From: Chondrilla cf. caribensis
Taxonomy: Eukaryota > Porifera > Demospongiae > Chondrillida > Chondrillidae
DNA: 32,500 nucleotides
Assembly: GCA_964020155.1 (NCBI GenBank)
Contig: OZ026564.1
Coordinates: forward strand, 542,611-575,110
Reading direction: 5' to 3'
How positions within the stretch are numbered: the first letter of the stretch is position 1; each line of letters opens with the position of its first letter. This document shows positions 22,973-32,500 of this stretch, in pieces. Position numbers and translations under genes: made by a program. The notes under the pieces are model-generated. The model saw only the letters and a list, made by a program, of their open reading frames with translations, made no database searches and was not told the origin of the DNA.

Positions 22973-24239
22973 TCACGGAAGACACCGGCGTTCACATTCA
23001 TCATCGTTCAAAATGATAGCTCTGAATTCCAAATTGAACTCATCTTGTGGTTTATGGACAAAACCCAATGTGACTTCAGCACTGGTTATTCCAGAACGAA
23101 TAGTTATTTGTTGACTGAGATTTGGGTGAATTTCGTCCCATTCATAGTCTGGGCCAAAGGTTGTACTCGTGTAGTACAGAAAGTCGTGACTCTCTCTAGA
23201 TCTGGTGTAGTTGATTTCAAATCTCAGACAGGTGGCAGGATTCAACTTCCAATTCCAAACGGCCATAAACTTCTCCACTCCGTGATGTTCTCTGAGCTTG
23301 GTAGCATTGTAAATATCAGTGTCACCACATAACTGAGGATGTGTATTATTTAAGCACAATATTGGTTTCTTGCTTCTAATTGGCTCACGTCTGAAAAAAC
23401 ACATCCAGGGTCTACTGGAATCTTTGCATACTAGTCTATAACGTTCTTCAAAGGTAAACAGCAGAAATGTACTGTTCAGCCTACAATGGATGTAATTCAA
23501 AAATGAATTCTTTGAACACCTGCACCCATATTATAATAATGTACTATTCAGCCTACAATGGATGTAACAAGTAGTTGATAACATAATACACTTATTATAA
23601 TAATTAATATATGCATTTTTTAAAGTTAATTTCAATAAAGTACAAGCAGTAAAGATACAAATATATGTATCAGAGTCAAGATTACTTCATAAATTGTAAA
23701 CGTACCTTTTGCCGGTGTATACGTCATGATCGAACTCTTTGTTAGTATCTTGATATTCAAATATGTCTACATTTGAACAGTGTCTACAGGTGAAGGTTAT
23801 TGAAAGTGAAAAACTTCCAACCCACATGCATGTTCTTAGCCACTCATATATTGAAAATGCAAATTTTTGGATAATTTCTGTCATTTCCACCACTCCCACC
23901 AATTTTGCCAATTCACCATTTCTCCCTGTCTGGATTTTTACTCACAACTCAATCCAATTTACAACTGTTCACGAACTTTAGATACTTCCAGCCAATTTTC
24001 TGATAAATATCTATCAACATGTGCTGAATTAGGCACCCAAAGTTTAGATCAGATTGAGTCTTACACAAACAACCTTAACAGTGAGCACCATACTTTCATG
24101 TGTGTAACACCACAGCTGCAACTTACGTGAAATTTCTTTGAAAAGGATCAACAAAATCACCATCCATATTATATACCATCTGTAAATTCTGAAGTAGAAT
24201 CACTGCTAAGAGTATCCATGACACCCCAGAATATACCAT
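22973..24239 (-). CDS. SCG4: diverged secreted cysteine-rich glycoprotein with a conversion tract
   Basis: Exons 24239-24127, 23783-23706 and 23519-22973 on the minus strand; 245 aa; same phase-2 introns. The signal peptide (MVYSGVSWILLAVILLQNLQ) and exon 2 (HCSNVDIFEYQDTNKEFDHD) are clearly diverged from SCG1-3. In contrast the first part of exon 3, from the acceptor to FEINYT (about 320 bp), is almost identical to SCG1. After that the protein diverges again (RSRESHDFLYYTSTTFGPDY) and ends ERRCLP. All ten cysteines and five sequons are kept, and the CUB-like strand order is still visible (SAEVTLGFVHKPQDEFNLEF). No TATA-like box equivalent to that of SCG1-3 is evident upstream. Confidence 0.82.
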
Positions 24240-27057
24240 CTTTGATTTTTCTTCCTTGCCTTCACGTTGTGAAATTTCTCTAAAGTTCTCCAACTATCCC
24301 ACTGGGCTATGTAGGTGAACAACTGAAGCTGGAGGGAGTACTGACAGACTAAATATCACAATAGCGATGACATCACACTAACACGACAGCTGTCACTGGT
24401 TAGATCATGTTGCGAACGCTACATACACTACATGTCCCATTATACTTGATGACAGTATATTATGCTAATACAGTGGTCTGTATGGTATGCAATGTAGACA
24501 CAACAGAAGACATGATAATTTATACAGGTTTGATCAACATAATGAAATGAATACATACAGTCAGCATTCACGCTATATGCAGGTATGTGTTATGTTGATC
24601 TGTGGTGAAGCCCACAAATTCCTCACATTTCAAGGAAATGACAGAATTCCTTTCTTGAACATCCAGTAACATGATACGTTGTTGTTGAAATGAAAGTTGT
24701 GCCAGGTGCACCTTGATACCGTCCCGCTCAATTGTTCAACCTATGGTCCCCCTTCAGGGTAAGATTTCCTAATTGATTCCTAATGATTGATAAGAATGCA
24801 AACCCTCGCTAATGTGCAGAGGGTTTCCATTATGGTTATTGTAGGTGCTGCTGTGTATGGATTTCAGTTTTCCTAACAACAACCTGCCGATATAATATTA
24901 TTATGATGGTTATGGAAGATAGGTTTTGCCTTTTTTGTGGATATGGCATTAATTAAAGGAATATCAGTTATTTGATGTATAAGTGACCATTAGTGTGTAT
25001 AATGATGTAACTACCTTAAAAGGATGCATAGTGATGTATAGGATGTATGGAGGTGGTGTGTATATATTATAGTGACTTTTGGTTGCACATACATTGACCA
25101 ATAAGATTATAGTGGCGTATTCGACCAGATGTACAGTGATACATAGCAATCATATTCCATAGGATGCATGATAGTAACTTATCCAATAAGTTATCGGTTA
25201 AACCATTAACTATAGGATGTATAAAAACCTATGAAATGCGTAGTGACCTATGGGACATTATATAGAAACATTAGACAATTAAACATTGTACACGTAGCCC
25301 AGCAGCACATCTACCCTATAAAATGTGATTTATCAGTGATTCACTGAATCAAACTCCCCCTTTTCCTCCATGGAACACATGCATACGTACAGGTGCATCA
25401 TTTCACCACCATGCACGCACAACCCACATAAATACATGCCCCATAGCCAATACACACTATGCATGCGTATTATGTTAATTCCAGACTATAATTAAAATTT
25501 GAAGTAAAAAGTCTCTACATTCATAGTATTATCTCCCTAGATTAATACAGTTCTATAAAATTAATGTGTTCTGTCAGTGCAGCAATTGTATATAGCAAAT
25601 AGTTGAGTCTATCTCTTTGTTATGAGAGAAAACTGTTGTAAAGATGTTTGATATAAAGAGGGTAATGTTCCACTTGATTATGTAGTTGGAATCTGTGTTT
25701 GCTTCAATTATGTCTTGCATACATAGCCTGACCCAATCTTCCATATTTGGCGGCTATCAATTGCTAGCCATTTAAAAAAAGGAGGAGTTGAAATGATTAT
25801 AGGGTATGGCCGCAAACAATTAGCATGGGGCGACATTCCAACTTATAAAATTGTTTTCCGAACACTAATAGTGATGCAATACCTTCAGGTGAATGTTACG
25901 ATTACTGATGTGGTCCATCGTCAGGTCCATTACCTTTGTTATTTTCTCAGTAACACAGTTCATAAGATAAGCCCGATTATTGTCAGCTGTTTTTGTTTAC
26001 GGTCACTATATACATACAATCACTACATGATAATCGGCAGTCATATAACACCTGGGCTCTTCAATGGTAACATAGCTACAGTCACACACATTCATAAAAT
26101 AAAAGCTTGCCTGTGGACGATTATAAAACGAAATCTACAGAATTTATATTCCTCAATGTCCTTTAAATCAACTTGTCTTCAAATTCTACATTTCTTCAAT
26201 CATTTTGACGCTTATTTGGTCCAACATTACACGGGTATATTATTATTATGATATAATGAACTAAAATAACGTTGTACACACGTATATACACATACTATCA
26301 CAAGCTGTATACATATAAATACTGTATTAGTGCAACGTGTAGATTACATATAATAAGGCTGCGTGTTTAGATCTACCTGGTTGAGTTTGCGCAATAACTT
26401 GTGAGTTGGTTTCCTTCTTTTGTACATAGTCTGTACAAGGTTCAACCAAGATTCACGTGTTACAAGAGACAGAACGCCAATGTGGTTCATTTGGCCTGGG
26501 ATTTTCCTACTTTCATTGCTTTTGATGTACATTTGGTACAGGTTAGCTCAACGCCACGTACAGTAGACACTAAAACACGACATTGCCAAAACCATGTTTA
26601 TTGTTGCATCAAAACCTTCCACCGTTCGTATCACTTGAGGCCAGTTAGTTGTCTTGTTGGCGCGGTTTGTGGGATCGCATCTCGTGTGTAAGGAGCTAAG
26701 TACCATTGTCCTAAGCCAAAGGCATGACACTAGAAACCAAGCCGCGACGCTCGACATCTCTAGTACCAAACGGGAGTAATCCAAGGACGGCTTTCTTTCC
26801 GATTTAGTTGACGGTGATGTCCATAGTCATGTTTTAGAGAATGGTATCTATCCGTTCTTTCTCGGGAGATTTGGCGGGTTAACTATACGAATACGGCCAC
26901 AGTAAATCCAGCATAAGGGAACGGGGTAATTTATAGGACATTCGGCCACAGTCTCAATACTCATCAATTGATTCCAACATCTCACTACATGTAATAGTCA
27001 CTATGGACACTTAACCCAAGCTCAGCGTTATCAAGAATGGTTTAATATACCTCTCCA
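24240..27057. other. Intergenic or 5' intronic DNA without a recognisable gene
   Basis: Mostly AT-rich unique sequence. Short runs of TAGGATGTAT-like motifs occur at 25020-25220. The 152-codon frame at 25793-26251 has no motif or similarity I can recognise. A less AT-rich patch lies at about 26400-26850; its minus strand has a 78-codon frame (26784-26548) whose internal Met precedes a hydrophobic SSVAAWFLVSCLWL, but no second exon could be found. The 5' exon of the P450 gene, encoding its membrane anchor, should lie in this stretch or further upstream; I could not find it. Confidence 0.45.
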
Positions 27058-27454
27058 ACATCACTCCAGTGTCCCACATCACCCCAGTGTCCCACATCAC
27101 CCCAGTGTCCCACATCATCCCTGTATCCCACATCACCCCACTGTCTCACTTCACCCCAGTGTCCCACATCACACCAGTGTCCCACATCACCCCAGCTAGT
27201 GTCCCACATAACTCCAGTGTCCCACATTACTCCATTGTCCCACATCACCCCAGCTAGTGTCCCACATCACCCCAGTGTCCCACATCACCCCAGTGTCCCA
27301 CATCACCCCACTGTCCCACATCACTCCAGTGTCCCACATCACCCCACTGTCCCACATCACCCCAGTGTCCCACATCACCCCAGTGTCCCACATCACTCCA
27401 GTGTCCCACATCACTCCACTGTCCCACATCACCCCACTGTCCCACATCACCCTG
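27058..27454. repeat. 18-bp minisatellite, about 22 copies
   Basis: Unit CAGTGTCCCACATCACCC with variants, ending 32 bp before the acceptor of the first visible P450 exon. Because 18 bp is six codons, all frames stay open on both strands and yield fictitious 60-130-residue frames (Ser-His-Ile-Thr-Pro-Val type). Confidence 0.95.
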
Positions 27455-27486
27455 GATATTACTCTATATTCCTTCTATTTGAACAG

Positions 27487-28311
27487 TTACTTCTATGGAC
27501 CGTATCAGATCTTCAAGAGACTAGGCATACCAGGACCTCCCCCGGAGGCATTCTTTGGAAATTACAAGAAATTGTCAAAGTTTGAAGGAGTGAGGCTGCA
27601 TTCCACAACCTGAGATGTCTGTGTTTTTGCCCTGAGCGAGTGGGATACTTTGAGATGTCAGATGGCGTGAAATAGATAAATCCAATCACTATTATCATGG
27701 GGGTAGTTCAACTGGTGAAACTAATACATCCACCAATTGTGGACCCCACCCCACCTGCCGTGGTCTGAGTGAGAATTACGTAGTTGAGGATTTGCTTTAT
27801 TTTTGTTACAAAGGATTATTCAGACAACACCTCCCCCCACACACGTGGCTGGATTTTTGACCACGATTCCCTCATGCACTAATGGTCCATAGCTAAATGT
27901 TGAGTATGTTGAACAATGCACACGTAGGTGTGTACATGTTGGCATAACCTTGAATAACATTTCATTCATCATTTGCCAACACCTCTACCCATCATTTGCT
28001 AACACCTCTACCCACCTTTGCTGCCACCTTTGCTGACACCTGTACACCTGTTCTGTTATTGAGACTCTGTTTGGTGTGACTGAAAGATGAGAAATTTATC
28101 ATAATGCAATATCCCTCAAGTTGAGAAATCTATCATAATGTAATATCCCTCAAGTTGAGAAATTTATCATAATGCAATATCCTTCAAGTTGAGAAATTTA
28201 TCATAATGCAATATCCTTCTGTTCTCTACTGTGCATGTGTGGGGGTAGGGAGTGGCTGGACTGGCCTCACAGAGATATCTGGCTACAAATTATGGAAGTA
28301 TATGTGGGTGA

Positions 28312-28379
<68 letters not shown>

Positions 28380-31300
28380 CTGTGTGCGTGAGAGCTCATG
28401 CGTATATGCATTTGTGCTTGTGTGTATTGGGAGACCTCAAATTTCCTACAAACATCTAGTCCATCACATACCTGAAGTCTATCACAAACATCGAGTCCGT
28501 CACATACATCAAGTCCATCACATACCTCAAGTACATCACAGACCTGAAGTCTCCCACACAGGAAAACTAGTCATGGTTACACTCCTCCATGGTAGGATGA
28601 GGCAGCACTGTAACAGATCAGTTACAGATACAATGGAAGGAGAATTGGACACTCTAATTCAATAACAGGTGTTGGTGGTCCTTCTACGACCAGCAACAAC
28701 AATGCATGTGAACAATAATCCCACGAATGCCACCTGTGATTTGAGGATATTACGTCACTCTGTGCTAACTGTGTGTATGTTAATGTTACCAGATCATAAC
28801 AGGTTCAGACGTTCGGTTCGATCTAAAGTTTCATTGGCTCAATTATGAATGATGAAATTATAGGCGTAGAGTGTAGCATTGGTTGCCCTTTGTTAACGGT
28901 TTCCTGGAATCGCAATGGTATGTGTGTGACCTCATTAGTGTCGGGGTCAAGGATCTCATCTGCACTGTGTAAGAGCCTTAAGCCAATCCACTACTGTTGC
29001 TATGTAGAGTCCATACAACATGTGAGTACTGTACTAGATCACACACAACATGCATGTACTGTACTAGGTCACACACAACATGCATGTACTGTACTAGGTC
29101 ACACACAACATGCGAGTAGTGTACTAGGTCGCACACAACATGCGAGTACTGTACTAGGTCGCACACAACATGCGAGTACTGTACTAAGTCACACACAACA
29201 TGCGAGTACTGTACTAGGTCGCACACAACTTGCGAGTACTGTACTAGATCACACACAACATGCATGTACTGTACTAGGTCACACACAACATGCATGTACT
29301 GTACTAAGTCACACACAACATGCATGTACTGTACTAGGTTGCACACAACATGCGAGTACTGTACTAAGTACAATAGAAGAGCTTGGGTTTACTTTACACA
29401 AACAGGCTTTTAGAGATGCACTTTGTATTCGTTACGGCTGGGAGCCTATCAGACTTCCTACTCATTGCACCTGCGGTGCACCTTTCTCCACCTCTCATGC
29501 ATTCAGCTGCTCAAAAGGTGCATTCCCCACCATCCGCCACGATCATATCCGAGACCTTACTGCCCAGCTAATGACTGAAGTGTGCACGAATGTGGAGGTA
29601 GAGCCAACATTACAACCCCTGTCTGGTGAAACCTTTCAAAATAGATCTGCAAATGTAGAAGATAATGCCCGGCAAGACATCAGAGCTCAAGGCTTCTGGG
29701 GTGGCCAGAAGGAAAGCGCTTTTTTTGATGTAAGAGTTTTCAACTCATATGCGCCTTCCAACAGCACCGTGAGCCAAGCAGCCAACTTCAGAAGACATGA
29801 GAAAGAGAAGTGCAGAGCATATGAAAGAAGAATAATCGAAATAGAACACGGCTCTTTCACACCCCTTGTTCTGTCCTCAACAGGAGGATGGGGACCCTCA
29901 GCTCAAGTGACTTTTAAAAGATTAGCCAACTTAATCTCAGTGAAGTACAAGAAGTCATACAGCCAAACTATGAGGATGATTCGATGCAAGATGGCCTTCT
30001 CCCTCATTGATTCAGCAGTGATGTGCCTAAGGGGAGCCAGATCTTCCTATCACAAGCCAATCAAGTCTTTGGACTTAACAGACACCCCAATTGACCTCAT
30101 CGTCAACCAGGGGAAGATCTAAGGAATTACATAACAGGACTAGTACTATAACATAATGTTAAAATTTAAAACATAATATTATTCCAATAGATATTATACG
30201 ATTTATTCTGTATTATGCACGTGTGCTTCTATTATAATAATAATGCTTCTTGGAGTACTGTACTAAGTCACATACAACATGCAAGTACTGTACTATGTCA
30301 CACACAACATGCGAGTACTGTACTAGGTCACACACAACATGCATGTACTGTACTAGGTCACACACAACAAGCGAGTACTGTACAAGGTCACACACAACAT
30401 GCGAGTACTGTACTAGGTCACACACAACATGCGAGTACTGTACTAGGTCGCACACAACATGCATGTACTGTACAAGGTCACACACAACATGCGAGTACTG
30501 TACAAGGTCACACACAACATGCGAGTACTGTACTAAGTTACACACAACATGTGAGTACTGTACTAAGTTACACACAACATGTGAGTACTGTACTAGATCA
30601 CACTTTGACTGTTAAACAGATGTGTTGATTGGTTTGATCTAGTTCGTGTGTCTCCACTTCCTGTTTCCTATTATTATGATTGTGTCGTATGTCTCGTTTT
30701 CCTGTTACTTTTTCTCCATTTCCTGCTTCTTGTTGTCATAGCTACTACATAGGATACCACCCCTACTTGATGGTGACAGACCCTGATGTTTTACGGGAAG
30801 TTCTCGTCAAGAAATTCGACCATTTCAGAAGCAGAGGGGTAGGTCCTTGGGTGTTCACACAAATGCTACATTGTTTATCACAAAGGTGGATTGTATAATC
30901 AATATACAATGGCATAGTAAGTAGCCTGGTTAGTGCACACTCCTGGTTAGCACACACTCCTGGTTAGTACACACTCCTGGTTAGTACACACTCCTGGTTA
31001 GTACACATTCCTGGTTAGTACACACTCCTGGCTAGTACACACTCCTGGTTAGCACACACTCCTGGTTAGTACACACTCCTGGTTAGTACACACTCCTGGT
31101 TAGCACACACTCCTGGTTAGTACACACTCCTGGCTAGTACACACTCCTGGTTAGCACACACTCCTGGTTAGTACACACTCCTGGTTAGTACAGACTCCTG
31201 GTTAGTGCACACACTCCTGGTTAGTACACACTCCTGGTTAGTGCACACACTCCTGGTTAGTACACACTTCTGGTTAGTACACACTCCTGGTTAGTACACA

Positions 31301-31859
31301 CTCCTGGTTAGTACACACTCCTGGTTTGTACACACTCCTGGTTTGTACACACTCCTGGTTAGTACACACTCCTGGTTAGTACACACTCCCGGTTAGTACA
31401 CACTCCCGGTTAGTACACACTCCTGGTTAGTACACACTCCTGGTTTGTACACACTCCTGGTTAGTATGTGAAATATCCTGTACAATTAAACCAACAGTAC
31501 AGAAGTACCACCTTACACACGTTTCTTGTACTGAAAGACTACTTGTACAAATGAACTACATGTACAGTAACCATATTCACAAATGTACAGAGAAACACCA
31601 CTCTGTACATTTGTATGTGTACAGAGTGGTGTATTCTCAATGTAAGCTGCTACTTATTTAGTTGTTTAAGGGACTGAGCATTCCACAGTGCTCTAATGTG
31701 GTATGGACGGCCAATACTGGAACATTTGTGTCTTGCCCACAGGTGAACCCTGTCATTAAATTTGGGAACACGCCCACCCTGATTGACTCCGACGGCGAAG
31801 TTTGGAAGAAGCTACGTCATGCGATATCTCCGACATTCAGTGCAAGGAAATTGAAAATG
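27487..31859 (+). CDS. Cytochrome P450, CYP3-clan type, N-terminal third (partial at both ends)
   Basis: Four consecutive exons. (1) 27487-27589 encodes YFYGPYQIFKRLGIPGPPPE, then AFFGNYKKLSKFEG, with the proline-rich hinge. (2) 28273-28307 is short and encodes RYLATNYGSICG; an alternative acceptor would start it at 28249. (3) 30742-30838 encodes YYIGYHPYLMVTDPDVLREV, then LVKKFDHFRSRG. (4) 31743-31859 encodes VNPVIKFGNTPTLIDSDGEV, then WKKLRHAISPTFSARKLKM, with the helix-C WxxxR motif. Phases join correctly (0, 2, 0). Exon boundaries match those of vertebrate CYP3A and thromboxane synthase genes, which places this in the CYP3 clan. These are haem monooxygenases of the ER membrane. The membrane anchor lies upstream, and the I-helix, ExxR and haem-binding Cys lie beyond the window. 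Introns are packed with tandem repeats and a retroelement fragment, but no exon is broken. Confidence 0.85.
27960..28045. repeat. Short imperfect 23-bp repeat
   Basis: About three to four degenerate units of CATCATTTGCCAACACCTCT + ACC in the P450 intron. Confidence 0.7.
28087..28218. repeat. 34-bp minisatellite, about four copies
   Basis: Unit GAGAAATTTATCATAATGCA + ATATCCCTCAAGTT, tandem, 31 bp or more before the short second P450 exon. Confidence 0.9.
28308..28379. repeat. (GT)n microsatellite starting at a splice donor
   Basis: The P450 exon ends at 28307 and the intron begins GTGAGTGAGTGTGTGTG, continuing as GT to about 28378. The 5' splice site is therefore the first base of the microsatellite region. 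Confidence 0.9.
28453..28556. repeat. 18-bp degenerate tandem repeat, about six copies
   Basis: Unit CCATCACATACCTGAAGT with substitutions, in the P450 intron. The overlapping open frame is repeat-derived. Confidence 0.8.
29010..29368. repeat. 30-bp minisatellite, first segment, about 12 copies
   Basis: Unit ACACACAACATGCGAGTACT + GTACTAGGTC. Its 10-codon period keeps frames open and supplies the repetitive N-terminal half (TVLGHTQHAS) of a spurious 425-codon frame running into the retroelement fragment. Confidence 0.95.
29369..30250 (+). mobile_element. 3' fragment of a non-LTR retroelement, restriction-like endonuclease end
   Basis: An open frame ending TAA at 30120-30122 encodes about 250 residues of retroelement type. 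In order: FTLHKQAFRDALCIRYGWEP; a zinc-knuckle-like CTCGAPFSTSHAFSC (CxC-x7-H-x3-C); RHDHIRDLTAQL; VEPTLQ; ARQDIRAQGFWGGQKESAFF followed by DVRVFNSY; RRIIEIEHGSF; and AFSLIDSAVMCLRG. A CCHC motif followed by an acidic D...DVRV...E pattern is what the C-terminus of site-specific LINEs with a restriction-like endonuclease looks like. Similar tails occur next to reverse transcriptases in invertebrate genomes. The reverse transcriptase itself is missing, so this is a 5'-truncated copy. About 130 bp of AT-rich 3' UTR follows. It lies inside the 30-bp minisatellite. Confidence 0.75.
30253..30603. repeat. 30-bp minisatellite, second segment, about 11-12 copies
   Basis: Same unit and phase type as 29010-29368, resuming with GAGTACTGTACTAAGTCAC directly after the retroelement fragment. 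Confidence 0.95.
30915..31470. repeat. 17-bp minisatellite, about 32 copies, in a P450 intron
   Basis: CTCCTGGTTAGTACACA array, preceded at 30859-30930 by the 72-bp segment that also occurs inside the array at 10757-11325. Confidence 0.95.
31581..31638. repeat. Nested inverted repeat
   Basis: GAGAAACACCACTCTGTACA (31590-31609) pairs with TGTACAGAGTGGTGTATTCTC (31618-31638) around an 8-base loop. AAATGTACAGAG (31581-31592) can instead pair with CTCTGTACATTT (31601-31612). The two hairpins are mutually exclusive. Intronic, about 105 bp before the last visible P450 exon. Confidence 0.75.
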
Positions 31860-31934
31860 GTGAACATGTGCATATCGTATGAGAACCAAGTGTGCCACTG
31901 TATGACCATGGTACCATTTCGACTTCTGGTCTTC

Positions 31935-32500
31935 CGTGTACAAATACGTCAACCACCAGTACATAGACCACATGTTCAGAGAGACCACATGTACAAATAG
32001 GCCACTTGTACACAGACCACCTGTACAGAGAGACCACATGTACAGAGAGACCACGTGTACAGAGAGACCATATGTACAATTAGGCCACTTGTACACAGGC
32101 CACCTGTACAGAGAGACCACTTGTACAGAGAGACCACTTGTACAGAGAGACCACATGTACAAGTAGGCCACTTAAACACAGACCACCTGTACACAAGGCC
32201 ACCAGTACAGAGAAACAACCTGTACAGAGAGACCACTTTTACACAACCACCTTAACATTTGGCACCTGTACAAAGACACCACCTGTACAGAGAGACCACT
32301 TTCACACAACCACCTTTACATTTGGCACCTGTACAAAGACACCACCTGTACAGAGAGACCACTTTCACACAACCACCTTTACATTTGGCACCTGTACAAA
32401 GACACCCCCTGTACAGAGAGACCACTTTTACACAACCACCTTTACATTTAGCACCTGCATCTGTTTGCCTGTACAGAGAGACCATCTGTGTAGAGAGATC
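31935..32500. repeat. 17-bp GTACAGAGAGACCAC minisatellite with a 63-bp higher-order unit
   Basis: 31950-32255 is an irregular array of about 17-bp units (GTACAGAGAGACCACAT). From about 32261 a 63-bp compound unit (GGCACCTGTACAAAGACACC ... CCTTTACATTT) repeats three to four times and reaches the window end. The many overlapping frames on both strands are artefacts. It lies in the next P450 intron. Confidence 0.9.

Noticed and set aside
25793..26251. 152-codon plus-strand frame
   Set aside because: No domain, no splice-linked partner exon, composition like the AT-rich surroundings. Possible by chance at this length in 32 kb.
27042..27613. Several frames of SHITPV, VPHHPS or WGDVGH repeats
   Set aside because: An 18-bp minisatellite is open in every frame. 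Only 27487-27589, after a good acceptor, is coding, as part of the P450.
30213..30628. Frames rich in TVLGHTQHAS, on both strands
   Set aside because: 30-bp minisatellite translated in all frames; no independent start context or homologue.

Overview
The window is eukaryotic and almost certainly from a non-vertebrate animal. It holds spliced genes with GT-AG introns, AT-rich intergenic DNA, several small inverted-repeat elements, and an exceptional load of minisatellites and microsatellites. A marine invertebrate such as a sponge would fit, but nothing in the sequence fixes the species. There is no operon, CRISPR array, rRNA or tRNA gene that I can support.

Layout. (1) 1-4240, + strand: the last three coding exons of a YJU2/CCDC94-like splicing factor gene. 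Its introns carry a 17-bp minisatellite and two small inverted-repeat elements. (2) 4240-16860: a mosaic of tandem segmental duplications. It contains three copies of a minus-strand, three-exon gene for a secreted, cysteine-rich, heavily N-glycosylated protein with a CUB-like C-terminal half (called SCG1-3 here). It also holds a gutted remnant of another copy, a 5'-truncated second copy of the YJU2 3' exons, three copies of a short conserved ORF, and a roughly 490-bp (CA)n tract. (3) 17167-22580: a 5.4-kb imperfect palindrome with arms of about 2.0-2.2 kb around a 1.2-kb spacer. (4) 22973-24239: SCG4, a more diverged family member that appears to have received a gene-conversion tract. (5) 24240-27057: no recognisable gene. 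(6) 27058-32500, + strand: exons of a CYP3-clan cytochrome P450, open at both ends. Its introns are filled with at least seven tandem-repeat arrays and a fragment of a non-LTR retroelement.

How it fits together. YJU2 and the P450 are ordinary housekeeping and detoxification genes. The SCG family is the unusual part: four intact paralogues share exon phases, ten cysteines and five or six N-glycosylation sequons, and SCG1-3 share a TATA-like box about 100 bp before the start codon. I recognise no named family for it. The paralogous blocks also act as internal controls. In several places one copy keeps an empty site where the other carries an insertion, so element boundaries can be read directly. 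Many long open frames here are artefacts of tandem repeats whose period is a multiple of three or which lack stop codons.
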